Below are positions 42,130-51,500 of a stretch of DNA of 64,000 nt, piece after piece. The position numbers were made by a program, and so were the translations under genes. The stretch comes from Chthonomonas sp. (GTDB taxonomy: Bacteria > Armatimonadota > Fimbriimonadia > Fimbriimonadales > Fimbriimonadaceae). The stretch lies in NCBI GenBank assembly GCA_016788115.1, contig JAEURR010000003.1, forward strand, positions 124,001 through 188,000, written 5' to 3'. Numbering within the stretch: the first letter of the stretch is position 1; each line of letters starts with the position of its first letter. The notes beneath the pieces were generated by a model that was not told the origin of the DNA, did not search any database, and saw only the letters and a program-made list of their open reading frames with translations.

Positions 42130-42942
42130 TTACCCGTCAGCTGAGTTAAGGGTCAGGATGCTGACTTCCGGCGGGCAATAGAGCCTAACATTCAGCGTAA
42201 CCGAGGTCCCAACCCCGCGAGTCACGAACAGCGGCGCGCGGGCGGTGGGATAGAAACCGGAGATGTACCGCCGCGCCCCGTAGGGCGAGAAGATCGGCAA
42301 CCCGAATGGCAAACAGATTTGGCCACCATGCGAGTGGCCGGCGATCATGAGACTCGTTCGCGGGTCGATCCGGCTGACGAAATCCGGCTCGTGGAAGAGT
42401 GTGATAAGCGAATCGGGGGCTTCGCTTCCGAAGAGGTCGTGACGGTCCATTCCGTAAACTCCGTCGTCGATGCCGGCGATGGTCACGCCTTGGAAAACCG
42501 CTGACTGATTCGAGAGCATCTCCACACTGGAGCGATTGATGACCTCGCTGATGATCTCCGGTCCCCTCGAACCATAGTCGTGGTTCCCAAGCGTGGCATA
42601 GGTCTTGATCCCAAGCGAATCAACTTCCTCCATCACCGCTCGGAGGTACCTCAGGTTGGGGGCATGAACCTTGTTTAGGAAGTCACCGGGCATGACCAGG
42701 ACATCCGGTTTCTCAGGTTCTACGAGGCGCACCGCCTGGATCGCTCGATCTCGCTCGAAGGGGGTATTGCAGTGGATATCGGCAATGACCGCGACCTTGA
42801 AACCGTTGGCGCGCCAGCGCGGCAGTTCGAGCGTCCGCCGCTCAACGCGCAATTCGTGGCTTGACTCGCCGAAGTATCCCAGGCTAGCGCTTCCCGCCAT
42901 TGCCGCCGCCATTCCCAAAACCTGGCGACGCGTGACGCTCAT
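42130..42942 (-). CDS. Metallophosphoesterase with Tat-type signal
   Basis: A 270-residue paralogue of the next gene. It starts MSVTRRQVLGMAAAMAGSAS, a twin-arginine signal typical of the YkuE group. Motifs are IADIHCNTPFER, MPGDFLNKVH, LGNHDYGSRG, LFHEPDFV and IAGHSHGGQICLP. It is exported folded, with metals bound. It overlaps the methyltransferase/MTHFR gene by 4 bases. Confidence 0.92.
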   Translation of the reverse strand: MSVTRRQVLGMAAAMAGSASLGYFGESSHELRVERRTLELPRWRANGFKVAVIADIHCNTPFERDRAIQAVRLVEPEKPDVLVMPGDFLNKVHAPNLRYLRAVMEEVDSLGIKTYATLGNHDYGSRGPEIISEVINRSSVEMLSNQSAVFQGVTIAGIDDGVYGMDRHDLFGSEAPDSLITLFHEPDFVSRIDPRTSLMIAGHSHGGQICLPFGLPIFSPYGARRYISGFYPTARAPLFVTRGVGTSVTLNVRLYCPPEVSILTLNSADG

Positions 42943-44774
42943 TCGTTCACAGCTTCCATCACCCGCACGGCAATGGTCGGATTTCCAAACGGCGGCATCA
43001 AGTACAGTCCTTGCGCCTGGCTCCGGACTTTGCTCGCCAGCGCCTGAGCTTCTTCGATCCCAAAGTTCATGGCCTGCTCATCATCAATCGCTGCGGCCAT
43101 CTTGGCGCGCAAGCGCTCAGGAACTTCGATACCCGGCACCTCGTTGTGCATGAACTCTGCATGGCGCGACGATCGTAGCGGCAGCACCCCAACGAAGATG
43201 GGCAGACCCGCACGCACGGCACATTCGATCGCGCGGTCGATGTGTTCGGGCTCAAAAATCGGCTGAGTGTAGATCACGTGGGCTCCCGCATCCACCTTGC
43301 GTGCAAGCCGGTCCAACTCTAGGACCATGTCGTGGGCCAGCGGATTGAAGGCGATCGCGATGGTAAATGCGCATTTCATTCCAACCGTGTTGCCCGCCAA
43401 ATCGATCCCGTCATTGAATCTGCTGAGGATCCGGACCAGGCCGATGCTATCGACGTCGTAAACGCTCGTCGCGCTGGGGTAGTCGCCGATATTGGCCGGG
43501 TCGCCGGTGACCGCAAGGATGTTCTTGACTCCCAAAGCGTGTGCCCCAAGCAGGTCGGCCTGGACCGCGAGCAAGTTTCGATCGCGGCAGGCGAAGTGCA
43601 TCATCACTTCGACGTCCACCGAATCTTGGATGATCTTCGAGACGGAAAGCGGATTCATCCGCAACCGCGCTCGCGCGCCATCCGAGATGTCGATCAAGTG
43701 TGCGCCTCGTTCGGCGAGCAGTTTGCTACCGTCGAGCACCTTTTGGACGTTCAGGCCGCGCGGCAGGTCCATCTCGACGGCGATGGTGAATTGCCGCTGG
43801 GCCAGTCGTTCGGCTAGACGGGTCGGCTCGGCTTGCACGAGTGGCTTGGCAGCACGCGGCTCGGCACTTGTCGCGGGTCGCGCTTGCTTCTTGCGAATGC
43901 CCGCCTCGACCACAGTGCGCAACGCGTGGATGTGGTCGGGCGACGTACCGCAGCAGCCGCCAACAATGGCCGCACCCTCTTCGACTAACCGGGCACACGC
44001 CTTTCCGAAGTACTCGGGGCTGGTGTCGTACACCACGGTCCCCTTCACCAATTGGGGGAGCCCGGGGGTCGGGAAGGCCATCACCGGCAAGTCCGTCGCC
44101 TCGGAGAGTTGACGCACGATATCCACCATGCGTTGGGGTCCCACAACACAGTTCGCACCGAGGGCATCCACGCCCATCTGTGCGATCCTGGCGGCACAGA
44201 TCCCCGGCAGTCCCTCGCTCAAGGCTTCACCATCTTCGATGAACGCCTTGCTCACGATCACCGGGAGCGGACATGCGTCCCGGACCGCGCGGACGGCAGT
44301 GGCGATCTCGTCGAGGTCAATGTAGGTCTCCAGCAAGATCGCGTCGGCACCACCTTCGGCCAGCGCCTGGGCTTGTTCGAACACCGATTCGTACACTTGT
44401 TCGTGGGTGAGCGTTCCGATGGGAGCGAGCGCCTTTCCTGCAGGCCCAATGGCTCCGACCACGAGCTTGTCCGGACCTGCCGCCTCGCGCGCGATTTCGG
44501 CGGCGCGGCGGTTCAGCTCGCGTACGTCCCAGTTCGTGTGCTCCAAACGGATGCGGCTTGCAGCAAAAGTATTGGTCTCGACGAAGTCACTTCCCGCCGC
44601 GAAATACTCCTGGTGGACCCGGAGCACGAGATCGGGATCGAGCAGACACGCCAGGTCGTAGGGGGTCTTGTCGAACCCCAGCATTTGCAGTCGGGTTCCG
44701 GTGGCGCCGTCGCCAACAAGCACTCCGCGGGCAAGTGCGTCCATAAATCGTGAAGTCATCGGTTGGGCCATCAT
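42939..44774 (-). CDS. Bifunctional homocysteine S-methyltransferase / 5,10-methylenetetrahydrofolate reductase
   Basis: A 611-residue fusion. Residues 1-300 are a homocysteine methyltransferase with zinc cysteines in GANCVVGP and GGCCGTSPDH. Residues about 320-611 are a methylenetetrahydrofolate reductase with NILAVTGDPANIGDYP, YTQPIFEPEHIDRAI and VGVLPLRSSRHAEFMHNEVPG. The same architecture exists in Bacillus YitJ. It makes methyl-folate and transfers methyl to homocysteine; whether the cobalamin-dependent second half of MetH exists elsewhere is unknown. The ATG at 44774 is followed closely by alternative ATGs. Confidence 0.93.
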   Translation of the reverse strand: MMAQPMTSRFMDALARGVLVGDGATGTRLQMLGFDKTPYDLACLLDPDLVLRVHQEYFAAGSDFVETNTFAASRIRLEHTNWDVRELNRRAAEIAREAAGPDKLVVGAIGPAGKALAPIGTLTHEQVYESVFEQAQALAEGGADAILLETYIDLDEIATAVRAVRDACPLPVIVSKAFIEDGEALSEGLPGICAARIAQMGVDALGANCVVGPQRMVDIVRQLSEATDLPVMAFPTPGLPQLVKGTVVYDTSPEYFGKACARLVEEGAAIVGGCCGTSPDHIHALRTVVEAGIRKKQARPATSAEPRAAKPLVQAEPTRLAERLAQRQFTIAVEMDLPRGLNVQKVLDGSKLLAERGAHLIDISDGARARLRMNPLSVSKIIQDSVDVEVMMHFACRDRNLLAVQADLLGAHALGVKNILAVTGDPANIGDYPSATSVYDVDSIGLVRILSRFNDGIDLAGNTVGMKCAFTIAIAFNPLAHDMVLELDRLARKVDAGAHVIYTQPIFEPEHIDRAIECAVRAGLPIFVGVLPLRSSRHAEFMHNEVPGIEVPERLRAKMAAAIDDEQAMNFGIEEAQALASKVRSQAQGLYLMPPFGNPTIAVRVMEAVNE

Positions 44775-44787
44775 CGCGGGGGAGGCC

Positions 44788-45414
44788 CTATTGTACTGGA
44801 CTCAGCAATCCGCGCTCACGACAGGCCGCCTTCATCTGCTCGACGGGCCCATTCTCGGGGTCGATCCGTACCGCGTCCCAACCCACCTCCCGAGCCCCGG
44901 CGACGTTCGGGGCGAGGTCGTCGAAGAAGAGAATCTCGTCGGCTTCGACCCCGGCGAGAGCCTCGTAGGCGCGATAGATTTGTAGGCTCGGCTTTTCTAG
45001 GCGCATCACGTGCGAGAGCCCGGGGACTTGCAGCATGGCGATCGCCGGGAAGTTGGCGGAATCGGACATCACGTCCCAATGAGCAGCGTTCGTATTGCTA
45101 AGGCAACCAGTGCGGATGCCCGCTGCGTGGAGTTGACGGACGAAGTCGAGCGACCCGAGGGTCGGTCGCAGCAGAATCCCATCGTGGGCGAGCAGCGCCT
45201 GCAGCTCGGACTCCAAACCGAGGTATCCGCGGAGACTCTCTAGGTAGGCACTCTGGCCCACTGCGCCCGCCTGGTAATCGACAAACTGAGGACAGTGATC
45301 GAGGGGGACATCGAGGTTTTGGAGCGTCTGGGTCGGCAATGCGGCCCTCTCGACGGCTTGACGCCATCGTTGCGCCACGTGCACTAGGACCCCGCCAAGA
45401 TCGAAGACGACCAT
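44788..45414 (-). CDS. HAD superfamily hydrolase
   Basis: A 208-residue HAD-type phosphatase. Motif I is VVFDLGGVL (nucleophile Asp as D-L-G), motif II is CLSNTNAAHWD and motif III/IV is EILFFDDLAPNVAGAREVGW. The cap is helical (class IA). It resembles the YihX/epoxide hydrolase N-terminal group. It lies 13 bases upstream of the methyltransferase gene. Substrate unknown; sugar phosphates are typical. Confidence 0.9.
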   Translation of the reverse strand: MVVFDLGGVLVHVAQRWRQAVERAALPTQTLQNLDVPLDHCPQFVDYQAGAVGQSAYLESLRGYLGLESELQALLAHDGILLRPTLGSLDFVRQLHAAGIRTGCLSNTNAAHWDVMSDSANFPAIAMLQVPGLSHVMRLEKPSLQIYRAYEALAGVEADEILFFDDLAPNVAGAREVGWDAVRIDPENGPVEQMKAACRERGLLSPVQ

Positions 45415-45510
45415 CTCGAGACTCTACCCACTGGCAACAATCTGCAGAAGCATGCTAAGGTAGGAACTGGAGCGTTGGTATGAAATACATGCCACGCCAT
45501 ATTTTCTGCG

Positions 45511-45768
45511 GTGGGTATGTGCATGAAAGATCTTGGTGAATGCTTTTACGGATCCGTAACCGTCGGTGAGCGCGGACAGATCGTCATCCCCGCCGAGGCA
45601 CGGGCAGACCTGGACATCAAGCCAGGCGAGAAATTGCTAATCCTGCGGCATCCGGTACACAACGGGCTGATGGTCGCCAAGCTGGAAGAGACAATGGGGT
45701 TCTTTGAAGAAATGAACGCACGATTGCAGAACCTGAAATCGAAAACCGCCGACGAGGATAACCCATGA
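45511..45768 (+). CDS. AbrB/SpoVT/MazE-type DNA-binding protein
   Basis: An 85-residue protein whose residues about 12-55 form a swapped-hairpin AbrB domain: YGSVTVGERGQIVIPAEAR, then LDIKPGEKLLIL. A helix (ETMGFFEEMNARLQNL) follows. The start is uncertain: GTG at 45511 or ATG at 45517 or 45523. An imperfect inverted repeat lies across 45487-45520 and may be its own operator. The stop overlaps the TolC start as ATGA, so it is the likely local regulator of the efflux operon. No toxin gene accompanies it. Confidence 0.85.
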   Translation: MGMCMKDLGECFYGSVTVGERGQIVIPAEARADLDIKPGEKLLILRHPVHNGLMVAKLEETMGFFEEMNARLQNLKSKTADEDNP

Positions 45769-47054
45769 ATTTGCTTATCTATGCAGTGCTAGCCACGGTG
45801 CTCGGACCCGAACCCGGCGCAGTTTTGACGCTGGACGTTGCCATCCAGACCGCACTCAGCAACTCGCCGGCCATCAAGATCGCGCAGTCCAATGTCCGCA
45901 AGAGCGAGGCGCAAGTTGACCAGGCAAAAGCTGGTACCTTGCCGCAGGGCGGGCTTCAAGGAACGTACACTCGCTACGACTCCAAACAGCCCTTCAGCGG
46001 GCGCAACGACAGCAAGACCGTCGGCGCACAACTCACGTGGAACTTGGACCTTTCGGGTTCGATCAGCACCGCGGTGCGCGCGGCGTCATTCGCCGTTCGT
46101 GCGCAGCAGGCCGGTGTGGATTCCGCCGCCAACACCTTGCGAGCTGACGTCCGGACCGCGTACTACTCCGTGCTTCGCGCGCAGTGGGTGGTGAAGACGA
46201 ACTCGGAAGCGGTCGAGAACTCGCAGCGTCGACTGGACATCGGTCGCCAGAAGTTCGCGGTTGGCAGCGTCGCTCAATTCGACGTCGTTCGGCTTGAAAC
46301 TGCGCTCACGCAGGCTCAATCCGACCTCGTGACGGCGGAGAACGGGCTGAAAACGGCGAAGCAGCTCCTCAACAATTTGCTGTTCCGACCGATTGAGACC
46401 GACTACGAAGTCGCCGAGATCGAACCGGGTGCTAAGCCGGTACCAGAACGTGACGCAACGGTCCGCATCGCCTTGAATAATCGGCCCGAGCTCATCGCAC
46501 TTCAGTACCGGAAAGTGTCGCTGGAGAACATCCGGCGCATTCGTGAGCGCGGCCTGGCACCGAACCTTACGGTCGGCGTCAGCGCGCAGCACGTCGTCGA
46601 TGCAGGCGCGTTCCAGCGCAAGAACACGGTCTCGGGTTCTCTCACCCTGAACTGGCCGGTGCTCGACGGCGGACTCACTCGCGCCCGGGTGAACGAGGCA
46701 AAGGAAGACGAGGCTCAGGTCGAGCTAGCGCTGCAACAGACAACGTTGGGCGTCTCGCTGGAAGTCCAAGTCGCGCTCAACCAGCTCATCACCGCTCAGG
46801 AGCAACAGCGGTTGGCGCAGCAGCAAACGAAAGAAGCCGCAGAGGCTCTGCGGATCGCCAATGTGCTCTTCGAGAGCGGCCGCGGGATCCTGCTCGACGT
46901 GACCACCGCCCAGGAGGTTTCGACCCGAGCCTCGCTGGCACTCTACAACGCCAACTACAACGTGCTGACCGCCTGGTGTGCGCTGCAGAAGGCGACGGGA
47001 CGCGACGACTTTTCAACGGCCAACGCGCCGAAGCAACAGGGGAACAAAGAATGA
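45765..47054 (+). CDS. TolC family outer-membrane efflux channel
   Basis: A 429-residue outer-membrane factor. After a signal peptide come two repeated helical modules of the TolC fold, for example LDVAIQTALSNSPAIKIAQ near 25 and DATVRIALNNRPELIALQY near 230. The long amphipathic helices rich in Ala and Gln (ALTQAQSDLVTAENGLKTAK) form the periplasmic tunnel. It is placed between the AbrB gene and the adaptor with 4-base overlaps, so the pump is made from one transcript. Confidence 0.92.
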   Translation: MNLLIYAVLATVLGPEPGAVLTLDVAIQTALSNSPAIKIAQSNVRKSEAQVDQAKAGTLPQGGLQGTYTRYDSKQPFSGRNDSKTVGAQLTWNLDLSGSISTAVRAASFAVRAQQAGVDSAANTLRADVRTAYYSVLRAQWVVKTNSEAVENSQRRLDIGRQKFAVGSVAQFDVVRLETALTQAQSDLVTAENGLKTAKQLLNNLLFRPIETDYEVAEIEPGAKPVPERDATVRIALNNRPELIALQYRKVSLENIRRIRERGLAPNLTVGVSAQHVVDAGAFQRKNTVSGSLTLNWPVLDGGLTRARVNEAKEDEAQVELALQQTTLGVSLEVQVALNQLITAQEQQRLAQQQTKEAAEALRIANVLFESGRGILLDVTTAQEVSTRASLALYNANYNVLTAWCALQKATGRDDFSTANAPKQQGNKE

Positions 47055-48502
47055 AATCAATCCGATGGATGATGATGCTGGCTCTGGCAGTGACCATGGC
47101 CGGATGCGTTGACCGCGAGTCGCAACAGCAGGCCAAGCGAACGCAGGAGAATCTGAACGACAAGTCGGTGCTGGTTCAGACCCTCCCTGTTCGCGAGTCC
47201 CAACTTCAAAACACCATTGAAGTGACCGGACAGTTCGTCGCCGGCCTCGACGCCCAAGTCGGCGCGAAGATCGGCGGGCGACTGGTTTCCGTCCTGGTCA
47301 AAGACGGTGATCCGGTCCAAGCGGGCCAAGTCGTGGCGCGGCAAGAGACCACTGACTTGGGACCGCGTGTCCGCCAGGCAACGGCGGCGGTCTCGGCGGC
47401 GAGGGCGCAATACAACCAGGCGCTCGCCACCGCCAAGCAAGGCCCCCAACGCACGAGCGCCGGGCTGCAAGCCGCGGAGGCGAGACTCAAGCAAGCGCGA
47501 GCCTCTTTGGAGAAGATCCGCTCGGGAGCCCGGACCGAGGAACGCAAACAAGCGCGCGCCGCCGTTGAAGCCGCGCGCACCGGCATGGAAGTCGCACGCA
47601 AGGAGATGGAGCGCGATATCGAGCTCCTCGCACAGGGAGCCATCTCTCAGAGTCAAGCCGACCGAAGCCGGGCGGCGTACGCCGCATCGCTCGCCCAGTA
47701 CGAGCAGGCGATGGAAGGTGAACGAATTCTGACGAACGGCGCACGGACCGAAGACATCACCGCCGTCGAGCAAGAGGTTCGGGCCGCCGAGCAGGCTGTA
47801 CGCTCGGAACGCGCCAACAAGGCCCTGGACGTGCAGTTCACCTACGCAGTCCAATCCGCTCGCGCGGCGCTCGATGGAGCGCTTGAGCAACTCGCCCTCG
47901 CGCAGTCGGCCATGAGCGATGCCAACATCCGCTCCCCCTTCTCAGGAACTGTGTCCGGGCGGCCGATGCAAGCAGGCACCTACGCGGGTCCGGGCACCCC
48001 GATCCTGCGAGTCGTCGATACCGGCAGCGTGTACTTCGAAGCCGACGTGACCGAGGACCAAGTGAGCGAGATGACCACCGGACTGGCGGTCCAGATCTCG
48101 GTCAAGTCCTCGAGCAGAGATCCGATCCCGGGGCGTGTCGTCGCGGTGAACCCAGTCGCCACTCAGACCGGACGACTCTTCAAGGTTCGCATCTCGGTGG
48201 AGGCGGCGGGTGTCGTGAAGGCAGGCATGTTCGGGACTGCGAGCATTCAGCTCGGCACGCCCGTGCAAGCAATCACCGTTCCGATGAGCGCGGTGCTGGG
48301 TAGCGGTTCAGACCGGTATGTCTTCGTCATACAGAAACTGAAGGCGGTCCGCAAGGATGTCGCCGTAGTCTCGCAACGAGACGGCCAGCTCCAAGTCGAG
48401 GGGATCCAACCCGGCGAGGCGTTGGTCATCGAAGGTCAGACGAGCCTACGCCCCGGCGCTGAAGTCAAACTCGACGCGCCAGCCAAGGAATCCAAAGGCT
48501 AA
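47051..48502 (+). CDS. RND efflux periplasmic adaptor lipoprotein (MFP)
   Basis: About 483 residues. It has a lipoprotein signal (MKSIRWMMMLALAVTMAGC), a biotinyl-lipoyl half (VGAKIGGRLVSVLVKDGDPVQ), a long alpha hairpin (about 95-250, with ARAQYNQALATAK), the second lipoyl half (NIRSPFSGTVSGRPMQAG) and beta-barrel and membrane-proximal domains. The ATG at 47051 overlaps the tolC stop. The hairpin is longer than in AcrA and carries two similar modules, which would suit a long channel gap. It lies 5 bases before the pump gene. Confidence 0.92.
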   Translation: MKSIRWMMMLALAVTMAGCVDRESQQQAKRTQENLNDKSVLVQTLPVRESQLQNTIEVTGQFVAGLDAQVGAKIGGRLVSVLVKDGDPVQAGQVVARQETTDLGPRVRQATAAVSAARAQYNQALATAKQGPQRTSAGLQAAEARLKQARASLEKIRSGARTEERKQARAAVEAARTGMEVARKEMERDIELLAQGAISQSQADRSRAAYAASLAQYEQAMEGERILTNGARTEDITAVEQEVRAAEQAVRSERANKALDVQFTYAVQSARAALDGALEQLALAQSAMSDANIRSPFSGTVSGRPMQAGTYAGPGTPILRVVDTGSVYFEADVTEDQVSEMTTGLAVQISVKSSSRDPIPGRVVAVNPVATQTGRLFKVRISVEAAGVVKAGMFGTASIQLGTPVQAITVPMSAVLGSGSDRYVFVIQKLKAVRKDVAVVSQRDGQLQVEGIQPGEALVIEGQTSLRPGAEVKLDAPAKESKG

Positions 48503-48507
48503 CCAAG

Positions 48508-51500
48508 ATGGGACTTACAAAAATCGCCATCGAGCGACCCGTTTTCATCCTGATGCTGATGCTCTTGTGCATCTTCGGTGGGTTCAACGCCTACTTCTCG
48601 ATGCGCAAGGAAGAGAATCCGGATGTCTCGTTCGGCGTGGCTACCGTCACGACCATCTATCCTGGCGCGGGCCCCGAGGAGATGAACACCCTCGTATCGC
48701 GCAAGGTCGAAGAGGCGGTCGCGGGCATCAGCAACCTCTTGGAAGTCACTTCGAATTCGCAGGAAGGCGTCTCGGTCGTCGTGCTGAACTTCAACGTGGG
48801 CACGAACATGGACACCGCACTCAGCGACATCCGGGCCAAGGTGGACGGGATTGTCGGCGAGCTTCCGCGTGATGCTGAGAAGCCCACGGTATCCAAGTTT
48901 GACTTCTCGGCGGGTGCGGTCCTGACGTTGGCGGTGAACTCGGACACCCTCAACAGCCAGCAGCTCCGCGACCTGATGGACCAGAAGGTCAAGGACCGAT
49001 TCGGCCAGATTCCGGGCGTCGCCGCAGTCACGGTTACCGGTGGCGACATTCGCGAGATTCAAGTTCAGCTCAAGCGCGATCGATTGCTGACGTACGGAAT
49101 CGGGATCACCGAAGTCCAGCGGGCGCTAGCGGTAGCATCGCTGAACGCTCCAGCGGGCCGCATGGTCGGCACCGACCGCGAGACCTCGGTCCGCGTCCTC
49201 GGCGAGTTCAAGAAGGTCGCCGACATTGAGAACATGGTGCTGTCGATCCAGTCTCCGGACCGGCAGGGCCGTGCGACCTCGGTACGCCTGGGCGACATCG
49301 CGACGGTACGCGATGCCGTTGCTGAGCGCCGCAGCTTCAGCCGCCTAAATGGAAGCGATGCGATCACCATCGGCATCCTCAAAGCTCGCGACGGCAACGC
49401 GATTGAGATTACGAAGCAAGCACGCGCGCTCTTGCCGAAGCTCAAGGATGAGTACGGCGTCACGTTTGTCCAGACCTTTGCATCAGCCACCCGCATCGAG
49501 GAGTCCCTGTTCGACCTCAACCTGACCCTGATCATCGGCATCCTGCTGGTCGCGGCCATCGTCTATCTCTTCCTGCACAACGTGCGAGGGATGATCATCG
49601 TCGCCATCGCCATTCCGGTCTGTCTGCTCGCGACGTTGATGTTCTACAAGCTGTTCGGCTTCACCGTCAACAACTTGTCCATGCTCGCCTTGTCGCTGGC
49701 CGTTGGTGTTCTCGTCGATGATGCCATCGTCGTCTTGGAGAACATCTATCGTCACCTCAAGATGGGAGAGGGTCCGGTGGAAGCGGCCATCAACGGACGA
49801 TCTGAGATCGGCCTCGCAGCCATCGCCATCACGCTCGCAGACGTCGTCGTGTTCCTCCCGGTCGGATTCATGGGCGGCGTGGTCGGACAGTTCTTCCGAC
49901 CGCTGGGCATCGGCTTTGCCATCGCGGTCATGCTCTCGCTCTTCGTGTCGTTCACCGTGACGCCGATGCTGGCCTCGCGCTGGTACCGCCAGGGCGAAGA
50001 CGCCGAAGCACTTGGAGGCAAGTTCGCACGTCGGTTCGAGCAGATCTTTGGCCGCGCCGAACATTCGTATCGCCGATCGCTGGAGTGGTCGCTGAACCAC
50101 CGATGGTTCGTGTTCATCATGGGGTGGATCGCCCTTATCGGGATCATCATGTTCATGTTCGCTGGCAGCGCCAAGAAGTTCAGCGACATCATGCCGATGA
50201 TCATGGGCGGTATCGTGGCATCTGTCGCCCTCTGCCTCGTCGCGATGGGCATCAGCTACTGGAGCAAGCGTGTCCAGAAGTTCGCCATTTGGGGGACGCT
50301 GTTCGTGTTCTTCTTTGGCCTGGGGCCGCTCAGCATTATCGGCAAAATGTTGCCAGAAGGGAGCGGGATGAAGCCCATGCTCACGCCGCCTGCTAGTTTG
50401 GTGGTCGCGCTCCTGATCATGGGGCTCGCGGCTTTGATCGCAAACATCAATCGCCCGCTCATCCGGACGCGTATGGTTGCTAACGCGATTGGCTTCGGAC
50501 TGATCCTCGCTCTTTTCCCCATCGGCGGATTTGCTTACGGCCAGTGGAAGCAGGATCAACTCTTCAAGTTCCAGTTCTTCCCCGTCGCCGACGGCGGCAA
50601 GGTCTCCGCGACGGTACAACTCCCGCCCGGGGCGAGCCTTGACGCCACCAAGAAAGTCGTCGAGCGGATCGAGAACATCGTCATGAAGCACCCGGACACT
50701 CGCTACGTGGTGTCGCGCGTCGGACAGAAGGGCGGCGGAAACTCCGCGGCCGACCAAGGTACGAACTACGCACAGGTCGACATCACGCTCAACGACAAGA
50801 CCGCGCTCCTCGACTCCGTTATGTTCTGGGTCAAGCATGAGGGCAAACTCCGGACCCGCCGAGACACCGCCGTCGCCGCCGACATGCTCGAAGCGATCGG
50901 GCGCGTCCCCGGTGCCAACGTCACTGTTTCCGCTTCGGATGCCAGCGGCTTTGGCGCGGCCATCCAGATGTCCTTCCGAAGTGACGACCGCGAGAAGCTC
51001 CTCGCCGCCGCCAACAAGATCAAAGATCGACTGGCCGAAGGCGCGGTGGAGGGGGTCATCAACGTGGACATCAGTTCGAAGGGCGGCAAACCCGAAGTTC
51101 AGGTTGTCCCCGACCGACCGCGCCTGGCAGACGCCGGCTTGAGCGTCGGCGAAGTCTCCCAAGCTCTGCGCGCCCTCTACGAAGGCAACACCGACACGCG
51201 GTTCCGGGTACTTGGCCAAGAGTATGACATTCGGCTGATGATGGATTTGGGAGACCGGAACAACCCGGACCTCCTCGGCCAAGTCCCGATCGCCTTCCAG
51301 CAAGGCAACCCCATCTTCGTGGATAGCGTGACGACTCGTCGCGATGGAACGAGTGTTGATAAGATCGAACGCCGCGATCGCCAGGAGGAAGTAAAGGTCA
51401 CCGCAGACCTGTTGCCTGGCAAGGCGGCAGGCACTGTTCAACAGCAGATCAACGACCTGATCCAAAAGGAGAAGCTTATGCCGGACGGCGTTGTGCTCAA

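Noticed and set aside
45511-45768. Toxin-antitoxin pair
   Set aside because: The AbrB/MazE-like protein is followed directly by tolC; there is no small toxin frame on either side.
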